The position numbers and the translations under genes are program-made. From positions 1 to 7,115 of the forward strand of contig JBEVLT010000102.1 in assembly GCA_040509055.1 (NCBI GenBank): a stretch of 7,115 bases of DNA. Direction: 5' to 3'. Source of the DNA: JAJKIP01 sp040509055. GTDB lineage: Bacteria > Bacteroidota > Bacteroidia > Chitinophagales > Chitinophagaceae. The notes beneath the pieces are model-generated. The model was not told where the DNA came from and made no database searches. It worked only from the letters and a program-made list of their open reading frames with translations. The stretch's first letter is position 1, and each line of letters opens with the position of its first letter. Below are positions 1 through 4,758 of this stretch, piece by piece.

Positions 1-209
1 TCTACTTCAAAGACACCGCTTTCCACATGCGTGATCTGCGTATGGTAATGCTGGTGCAGGGGCCCGATCGCTCCTTTTTCAAATTCTACTTTCACCACCA
101 TCAGCCGCTCGTCCCAGGACATGATCTTGCGCCTGGTACCGGGACCGGTGACCTCCCATTCCACATCACTGTTTTCGATAAATACATTCACTGTTTCGGT
201 TGTTCCCAT
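1..209 (-). CDS. kdgF: KdgF-type cupin, unsaturated uronate ketonisation (3' end cut by window)
   Basis: The first 69 codons of a small cytoplasmic cupin are visible, from the ATG at 207-209 to the window edge; there is no signal peptide. The N-terminus begins MGTTETVNVFIENSDVEWE and carries a cupin motif 1 at residues 46-65: G46, then H52-Q-H54, Q58 in place of the usual Glu, and G65. From family knowledge, KdgF uses an HxH...Q...H metal site to convert 4,5-unsaturated monouronates from pectin or alginate into the linear keto form (DEH); the last His would lie beyond the edge. The start is 4 bp after the stop of the PL17 lyase gene, whose product is KdgF's expected substrate, so the two are very likely co-transcribed and perhaps translationally coupled. 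No Shine-Dalgarno is seen. A generic cupin of unknown role is the alternative, but context and motif strongly favour KdgF. Confidence 0.88.
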   Translation of the reverse strand, partial: MGTTETVNVFIENSDVEWEVTGPGTRRKIMSWDERLMVVKVEFEKGAIGPLHQHYHTQITHVESGVFEV

Positions 210-213
210 ATTC

Positions 214-2418
214 TTATTGTTTGTTAGTATGAAGTGCCGGCTGTAACACACGCCCCTCGTACAACACGGCAAAAGGCCCTGTCCAGCTGATCTGCTGCGC
301 TGAATGTGCCGCTTGCGGACCAAAATCTTTATTGCATTGGGCGATTTGTATTCTTTTACCGCCGGTGATGATCTCGGCCACGGTATAATCCGCATCGTCC
401 TGTAACAACCGGATCTGTTGTACAGAAGGATACGCAGACGTGGAGAATTCCATTACGGGGTCAAAGCGGCCGTGTATCTCCAGCACGTTGATAAACGAAG
501 CCTGCTGCCCGTTTTTGCGGATAACCACTGCCGGTTCATGACGCAGGTTGAAATTCGGATCGTTGGCGCCGCTGCGGGTGAAAAACACCGTTGCATCACC
601 CTGCACCAGCGACGAAAGCGAGTAATAGGTGCGGTCGTTCAGGAATGTGAACTGAAAGAGCGTGTCTTTCACGGTGGCTTCGGCCTCTTTCCACAGGAAC
701 TGGTAACCACTTTTTGCGCCCAGTGTTTCCTGCCGGCCGGTAAACGGTTTGTAAGCAGCCGACGTATGGATCAGCTGCCCGTTGTAATGAAACGGCAGGT
801 CGAATTGACTGGCAGCCGGAGCCGCAACATGGAACAGATCGGTCACCAGCTTTTTGCCATCCGGCAATTGCAGCAGGTACACCGTACGCTGCAGCACGGT
901 ATGTTTATACGCATTGGTTTCCCGGGCGGCGACTACCTGTACAGAAGGGTCAGCTACGCTGCTGAATAGTTTATCGGAATGAAACTTCTCTGCTGTTTTT
1001 CCATCGCCGTTGAAATGGCTGGTTTCGTTGACCACAATCGTGTTGTGGGCGATGGTCTGCGAAGCATATGCTGTATTTTCCGGCAGGTACCGGCCGCCAT
1101 ATTTCTGTTCCACGCCGATAAAGCGAACGGAACCATAATCGGTAATGATCTCGTTGCCCTGGTCAAACAGGTTCAGGTTGAGCTTATCGAAATGGCCGTG
1201 AGAAAGCCCGTGGGATGTGTATTTATAAATAAGCGTGGTCAGGTCAGCGTCTTTCCCATTGCGCAGCAGGCTTACGCCGCCTTCATCGCCCCTGGCACCA
1301 TCAGTATACTCCACCGTACGATACGGGTAATACGCAAGCATTGATTTACCCGCGGCCGCAGCGGCTGCAATGCCCGCCCCACCCTTGTGCAGCAGCACCT
1401 GGCCCTGCTTATTCGCTACCGTCAGCAAGCCTGCATCCGGCCCGTACACGCTCCAGGCAATATCGATGGCGGTGACCAGCTCGTTGGTGGTATAGTCTTT
1501 TTCTTTCAGCGCATCGTTCAGCGGGAAAAAGGTCCCGTCCAGATTGGTTTGCTGCAAACCGGCCAGCAGGGCCTTTTGCAGGATGCGGTCACGATGCCCG
1601 AATATTTTCAGTTGCGGGCGCGCATGGTTCAGCGCATTCGCCAGTAGATAATACGGCAGGATGGCATACCGTACATAATAGGGCCCCTCCGTATAATAAC
1701 CATCCGGGGCAAACAGCTGGTCCATCTGGGCGATAAACCCGCCTTTGCCATCTTTACCGGTACCGTACAGCGCCATATCGACATATTCCTGGTTACCGGT
1801 CGCCATACCCACGATCCCCACTCCCGCACAGGCCCATACGCCATGGTTATGTACGAGGTTGAACCAGCTCTTCAGGTCTTTGGTAAAGAAATTCACTTCA
1901 GGTTTGAAGGCGCCGTCTTCGATCGTTTTGCGTTCGGCAGCAGAGAGATTGTTATACACCAGGTCGTAGGCCATCCCGGCATATACCAGCCAGTTGGCAT
2001 CGTTCAGCGCCTGCCAGAAGATGCGGCCGGGCGAACTGCTGGTAGCCTGCGGGTGATTTTTCAGCGCGGGATTCAGCACGGCATATTTCAGCAGTACCTC
2101 CTTCACCAGCTTTGCATAGCGGGTATCGCCGGTCAGGTTGTACAATACACCGCTGTTGAACAGCAGCATGTAGTTGGCCTTGTGCCGGTCATGCGTGTAT
2201 CCTCCTGCCGGGTCCTTGGGAAAAGGCACGTCGATATCCCTGCCCAGCGATTCGTCCACCTGCTTTTTGATCTGTTGGTACGACCGGGCCAGCAGGGGAT
2301 AACGTGTAATATCTTTTTTGATCGCAGCCGCTTCTGCAGCAGTGAAAAAAGTAACCGGGTGCTGTGCATACAACAATGCAGGCACCAGCAGCAAGCCTAT
2401 GGTCTTCAGCAATCGCAA
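214..2418 (-). CDS. PL17 oligoalginate lyase, secreted, exo-acting
   Basis: A 734-residue polysaccharide lyase of the PL17 heparinase II/III-like fold. Residues 1-18 form a signal peptide (R2, K5, hydrophobic core, LLYA then Q19), so it is probably periplasmic. An alpha/alpha-toroid spans about 20-345. It contains HNHG at 190-193 (N191, H192) and EGPYY at 244-248 (Y248). A poly-alanine linker (351-356) leads to the C-terminal beta-sandwich, with GHFDKL (H409), ITDYGS (D427), R432, Y444 and AHNT (H458). As I recall the Alg17c structure, its catalytic N201, H202, Y258, R438, Y450 and zinc ligands H415, D433, H464 map here with constant offsets of 10, then 6. The family releases unsaturated monouronates from alginate oligomers. 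The start is a TTG: an in-frame TAA lies five codons upstream with no ATG or GTG between, and TTG gives a complete signal peptide. It lies 111 bp after the SDR gene and 4 bp before kdgF. Confidence 0.94.
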   Translation of the reverse strand: MRLLKTIGLLLVPALLYAQHPVTFFTAAEAAAIKKDITRYPLLARSYQQIKKQVDESLGRDIDVPFPKDPAGGYTHDRHKANYMLLFNSGVLYNLTGDTRYAKLVKEVLLKYAVLNPALKNHPQATSSSPGRIFWQALNDANWLVYAGMAYDLVYNNLSAAERKTIEDGAFKPEVNFFTKDLKSWFNLVHNHGVWACAGVGIVGMATGNQEYVDMALYGTGKDGKGGFIAQMDQLFAPDGYYTEGPYYVRYAILPYYLLANALNHARPQLKIFGHRDRILQKALLAGLQQTNLDGTFFPLNDALKEKDYTTNELVTAIDIAWSVYGPDAGLLTVANKQGQVLLHKGGAGIAAAAAAGKSMLAYYPYRTVEYTDGARGDEGGVSLLRNGKDADLTTLIYKYTSHGLSHGHFDKLNLNLFDQGNEIITDYGSVRFIGVEQKYGGRYLPENTAYASQTIAHNTIVVNETSHFNGDGKTAEKFHSDKLFSSVADPSVQVVAARETNAYKHTVLQRTVYLLQLPDGKKLVTDLFHVAAPAASQFDLPFHYNGQLIHTSAAYKPFTGRQETLGAKSGYQFLWKEAEATVKDTLFQFTFLNDRTYYSLSSLVQGDATVFFTRSGANDPNFNLRHEPAVVIRKNGQQASFINVLEIHGRFDPVMEFSTSAYPSVQQIRLLQDDADYTVAEIITGGKRIQIAQCNKDFGPQAAHSAQQISWTGPFAVLYEGRVLQPALHTNKQ

Positions 2419-2529
2419 ATCAGTCGTATTAATTTATTAAAACAATCCAGCTAACTTATCGGTACTTCCCCACCTATCGGGAACCCATTACCACATTACC
2501 TCAATAGCCTGCTTATCACATTTTCCTCC
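2419..2529 (-). other. 111-bp spacer between SDR and PL17 genes
   Basis: This spacer within the operon is unusually long compared with the 4-bp gap that follows PL17. It becomes AT-rich next to the lyase start. A weak TTCCC...GGGAA inverted pair is visible in the middle, but there is no convincing terminator. No open frame of note is present. It could hold a secondary promoter for PL17-kdgF or an RNA-processing site, and I cannot show either from the sequence. Confidence 0.4.
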
Positions 2530-3285
2530 TCAGGCAAAATAACTTCCCCCGTTAATCTCCACGCTTTCCCCGTTGATAAACGAAGCCGCATCACCGGCCA
2601 GGTACAATACCAGGTCGGCCACTTCGCGGGCCTCGCCTTCCCGTTTCAGCGGAGTGGCCGCCGCCACATTGGTCCGCACTTCGGGCTTGGTGAATGTGTT
2701 GTGAAACGTGGTATTGATCATGCCCGGTGACACGCAATTGACACGGATGCCTTTGGGTCCCAGTTCTTTTGCCAATCCACGGGTCAGGCTAAGGATACCA
2801 CCTTTGGCAGCAGCATATGCTAGGCCACCAAAACCACCACCGTCCCGCGCGGCCTGGGAGCTGAAGTTGACAACAGCGCCCCCTGCGGTCATATGCGGCA
2901 CTACGGCGCGTGTAACGAGATAGGCTGACTTCAGGTTCACCGCCAGCACGGCATCCCAGAACTCTTCGTCGAGGTCGGCAAGCACTTTGCGCCCCATCAG
3001 TCCGCCGGCCACGTTGACCAGCACATGAATGGTATCGCCGAAAGCAGACGTGCAGCCGTCGATCACTTTTTTCACCTCTTCGGCCTTTGTCATATCCCCC
3101 TGCACAGCGATGGCTTCCCCACCCTGCTCTTTGATCAGCCGCAGCGTTTCTTCGGCCTGGGCGCCATTCCCGAAATAGTTGATGCAAATTTTAGCGCCTG
3201 CAGCAGCAAGCTTCAGCGAAACCTGGGCGCCGATATCACGGCCGCCGCCTGTTACGATCGCTACCTTCCCGTTGAATGAATTCAT
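2530..3285 (-). CDS. Short-chain dehydrogenase/reductase, probable DEH reductase
   Basis: A 251-residue classical SDR with no signal peptide, hence cytoplasmic. The Rossmann nucleotide motif is TGGGRDIG at 12-19, with Asp17 where Gly is commoner. Also visible are D64, NVAGG at 91-95, N117, the catalytic S143 (or S142), and the YAAAK motif giving Y157 and K161, then the NCVSPG segment at 183-188 and the usual C-terminal INGG. The length is normal for the family. SDRs in alginate loci reduce 4-deoxy-L-erythro-5-hexoseulose uronate (DEH) to 2-keto-3-deoxygluconate with NAD(P)H. That role is inferred here from the adjacent PL17 and KdgF genes, because sequence alone cannot separate it from other SDRs such as FabG-like or sugar dehydrogenases. 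It is the first gene of the minus-strand operon. The ATG at 3283-3285 places the glycine motif at the usual distance from the N-terminus. Confidence 0.86.
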   Translation of the reverse strand: MNSFNGKVAIVTGGGRDIGAQVSLKLAAAGAKICINYFGNGAQAEETLRLIKEQGGEAIAVQGDMTKAEEVKKVIDGCTSAFGDTIHVLVNVAGGLMGRKVLADLDEEFWDAVLAVNLKSAYLVTRAVVPHMTAGGAVVNFSSQAARDGGGFGGLAYAAAKGGILSLTRGLAKELGPKGIRVNCVSPGMINTTFHNTFTKPEVRTNVAAATPLKREGEAREVADLVLYLAGDAASFINGESVEINGGSYFA

Positions 3286-3335
3286 AGCAGTCAGAATAAA
3301 TTATTGAGTAAAATAACAGGAAGATTTGCAGCAGG

Positions 3336-3542
3336 AAACCGAAATTATCGGATCGTTTATTGAACGTGATCGAGGATGAATCAATATGCATTCAACAACA
3401 CTCCATAATCAGTTTTTAGTTCATACGGCAGGCTTCCGGTTGTAATATTAGGTGTAATTATCAGCCGGCCATTTTTTTGAACAATTGAATATTTCAAATT
3501 TTGGATTCGTTTTTTGAAAATAAACAAGAGGAAAACCGAAAT
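3336..3542. repeat. Repeated word pair AAACCGAAAT + ATTGAAC
   Basis: AAACCGAAAT occurs at 3336-3345 and 3533-3542, 197 bp apart, preceded by GGA or GGAA. Each copy is followed by ATTGAAC (3359-3365 and 3544-3550), at 13 bp in the first copy and 1 bp in the second. The second pair ends where the candidate SDR -7 element begins. It may be a second regulator's site or a small degenerate duplication. In AT-rich DNA, chance cannot be excluded. Confidence 0.35.
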
Positions 3543-3549
3543 CATTGAA

Positions 3550-3558
3550 CAAAATATA
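3550..3558 (-). promoter_or_regulatory. Candidate -7 element for the SDR operon
   Basis: On the minus strand this reads TATATTTTG, close to the Bacteroidota -7 consensus TAnnTTTG but with one extra base between TA and TTTG. The -33 region would fall inside the operator palindrome, so a bound repressor would block it. If this is real, the SDR leader is about 265 nt long. The match is imperfect and the region is AT-rich, so chance is a serious alternative. Confidence 0.3.
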
Positions 3559-3565
3559 AAAATGC

Positions 3566-3601
3566 AATCCCGGTAACGTTACCGGTAACGCTGCCGGGAT
3601 T
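3566..3601. promoter_or_regulatory. Composite LacI-family operator (overlapping palindromes)
   Basis: The whole 36 bp is an inverted repeat centred at 3583/3584, with 16 of 18 base pairs matching (exceptions 3574/3593 and 3576/3591). Inside it are three overlapping palindromes, each with a central CG. CCGGTAACGTTACCGG at 3570-3585 is perfect. CGTTACCGGTAACG at 3577-3590 is perfect. CCGGTAACGCTGCCGG at 3582-3597 has two mismatched pairs. LacI-family repressors are known to bind palindromes with a central CG, and a LacI-type gene begins 32 bp downstream, so this is very likely its operator. The position between divergent genes suggests autoregulation plus control of the SDR-PL17-kdgF operon. 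The core TTACCGGTAA also resembles the E. coli gluconate repressor site as I remember it. Confidence 0.85.
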
Positions 3602-3620
3602 TCCGTAATCATCTTTCTGT

Positions 3621-3628
3621 TAGCTTTA
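3621..3628 (+). promoter_or_regulatory. Candidate -7 element for the LacI-type gene
   Basis: TAGCTTTA matches seven of eight positions of the Bacteroidota -7 consensus TAnnTTTG. The -33 region would be near 3600, at the right edge of the operator. However, the element ends only 5 bp before the ATG at 3634, which would leave almost no leader on the mRNA. The call is therefore weak. Confidence 0.25.
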
Positions 3629-3633
3629 CCGGC

Positions 3634-4671
3634 ATGGATAAACCTGCAACGATCAAAGATATTGCCCGGCAATTGAACATTTCCATCTCTACCGTGTCCC
3701 GTGCGCTGCGCAATACACCGGATGTCAACATCGAAACCCGCAAGGCCGTGATGGCGCTGGCAGAAGAGCTGAGTTACCAGCCCAATAAACTGGCGCTTAG
3801 CCTGAAGCAGAAGCAGACACATAATATCGGCGTGATCGTTCCCAACCTGGATTATGTGCTGGCCACCATGGTCAGGGGCATCGACGAAGTGGCGCTGGAA
3901 GCCGGCTATACCGTGATGGTATGCCAGAGCAACGAATCTTTTGGCCGCGAGATCGTGAACACCCGCCGGCTGCTGGATAGCCTGGTGGACGGGTTCATCA
4001 TTTCCGTATCCAGCGAGACCAAGGTCTTCGATCATTTCAAAAAAATACAGGAGAAAAAAATGCCGGTGGTGATGTTTGACCGGCTGATCCCCGACCTGCA
4101 GGCCCCGGGCGTACGGCTCGACAACATGGATGGCGGCTACCAGGCTACCGAGCACCTGGCCGAACAGGGATACAAGCGCATCGCTATCCTTGCCGGCCCG
4201 AAAAATCTTGGCATCAGCAACATGCGGATGGAAGGCTACCTGAATGCGCTGAAGAAATACCGCATGAAGCCCGATCCAGACCTGATGATCCATTGCGACT
4301 TCAACCAGCAATATGCTTATATAGCCACGCAGGAGCTGCTTGCCATGAAGAAAAGACCCGATGCCATCTTTACCATCAGCGACCGGATGGCCATCGGCGC
4401 CATGCTCGCCATCAAGGAAAAAGGATTAAGAATGCCGCAGGACATCGGGCTGGTAGGCTTCAACAATGAACCGGTGGTGAGCCTGGTAACACCGGCTATC
4501 TCCAGCGTGGATCAGCCGGCCTTCGACCTGGGCAAGCTGGCAGCCAAGCTCTTTATCGAAACCGTACATAATAACAGCGACATGAGCATGGTGGAAGAAG
4601 TGCTGCGGCCGAAACTGTATGTCCGGGAATCATCGCTGCGGATTGCACCGAAGAACGGACGATCAAGATAA
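3634..4671 (+). CDS. LacI/GalR-family transcriptional regulator of the alginate locus
   Basis: A 345-residue regulator of ordinary length for the LacI family. Residues 6-26 are the N-terminal helix-turn-helix (TIKDIARQLNIS, recognition helix STVSRAL at 19-25). YQPNKLALSL at 48-57 is the hinge helix, with L57 at the position of the minor-groove leucine of LacI. From about residue 63 comes the periplasmic-binding-protein-like sensor domain: IGVIVPN (65-71), the DNMDGGYQATEHL segment, and TISDRMAIGAM followed by the PQDIGLVGF strand near the C-terminus. The ligand is unknown; KDG, DEH or an unsaturated uronate is a reasonable inference from the neighbours. A composite operator lies just upstream, implying autoregulation and control of the divergent catabolic operon. 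The ATG is the only sensible start, since it places the HTH at the usual N-terminal position. Confidence 0.94.
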   Translation: MDKPATIKDIARQLNISISTVSRALRNTPDVNIETRKAVMALAEELSYQPNKLALSLKQKQTHNIGVIVPNLDYVLATMVRGIDEVALEAGYTVMVCQSNESFGREIVNTRRLLDSLVDGFIISVSSETKVFDHFKKIQEKKMPVVMFDRLIPDLQAPGVRLDNMDGGYQATEHLAEQGYKRIAILAGPKNLGISNMRMEGYLNALKKYRMKPDPDLMIHCDFNQQYAYIATQELLAMKKRPDAIFTISDRMAIGAMLAIKEKGLRMPQDIGLVGFNNEPVVSLVTPAISSVDQPAFDLGKLAAKLFIETVHNNSDMSMVEEVLRPKLYVRESSLRIAPKNGRSR

Positions 4672-4673
4672 AA

Positions 4674-4695
4674 CCTGTAAGGTCTCACCTACAGG
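4674..4695 (+). terminator. Hairpin just after the LacI-type stop codon, possible terminator
   Basis: CCTGTAAGGT (4674-4683) pairs with ACCTACAGG (4687-4695) across a three-base CTC loop, leaving one bulged A. The stem is nine base pairs and begins 3 bp after the TAA. It is followed by a T-rich but interrupted tract (4697-4708). This may end the regulator transcript, although the tract is weak for a factor-independent terminator. The left arm can instead pair perfectly with 4716-4725. Confidence 0.5.
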
Positions 4696-4728
4696 CTTGC
4701 TCTTCTTCAAAAGAAACCTTACAGGCTT
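4687..4728 (+). repeat. Direct repeat giving alternative pairing upstream of PL6
   Basis: ACCTACAGGCTT (4687-4698) is repeated as ACCTTACAGGCTT (4716-4728), with one inserted T. The second copy's ACCTTACAGG (4716-4725) is an exact ten-base complement of 4674-4683. The left arm can therefore form either a proximal hairpin with one bulge or a distal perfect hairpin with a 32-nt loop. The 5' half of the PL6 leader is thus a candidate switch, or simply a decayed duplication. Confidence 0.5.
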
Positions 4729-4735
4729 TCATTTG
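4728..4735 (+). promoter_or_regulatory. Candidate -7 element for the PL6 gene
   Basis: TTCATTTG matches seven of eight positions of the Bacteroidota consensus TAnnTTTG and lies 23 bp before the PL6 ATG, in AT-rich DNA, which is a plausible leader length. No clear TTG -33 element is seen at 19-21 bp upstream (TTC at 4706-4708 is the nearest). If it is real, PL6 has its own promoter rather than depending on read-through from the regulator. Confidence 0.35.
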
Positions 4736-4758
4736 AATAAAAATCAAATAAGAAATTC

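Larger units (their letters stand above)
3286..3633. promoter_or_regulatory. Divergent intergenic control region
   Basis: This AT-rich 348-bp spacer separates the start codons of the minus-strand SDR-PL17-kdgF operon and the plus-strand LacI-type regulator. It contains the operator palindrome at 3566-3601, candidate promoters on either side of it, and a repeated word in the SDR-proximal part (3336-3345 and 3533-3542). No coding frame with recognisable protein character was found. Both promoters must lie here, because both flanking genes are transcribed outward. The operator is only 32 bp from the regulator's ATG but 280 bp from the SDR ATG, so the operon probably has a long 5' leader if its promoter is beside the operator. 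Confidence 0.8.

Noticed and set aside
2416..2445. Promoter-like TTG-N19-CTGATTTG on the minus strand before PL17
   Set aside because: The TTTG overlaps the TTG start codon, so transcription would begin inside the signal-peptide codons. The TA of the -7 element is also missing.
1843..2454. Plus-strand open frame (203 codons) opposite the PL17 N-terminus
   Set aside because: The minus strand encodes the conserved PL17 active-site region here; the plus-strand translation has no coherent motifs.
3448..4311. Long minus-strand open frame (287 codons) opposite the LacI-type gene
   Set aside because: It overlaps a clear LacI-family protein on the plus strand, runs through the operator, and its translation shows no recognisable domain. 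It is a shadow frame.
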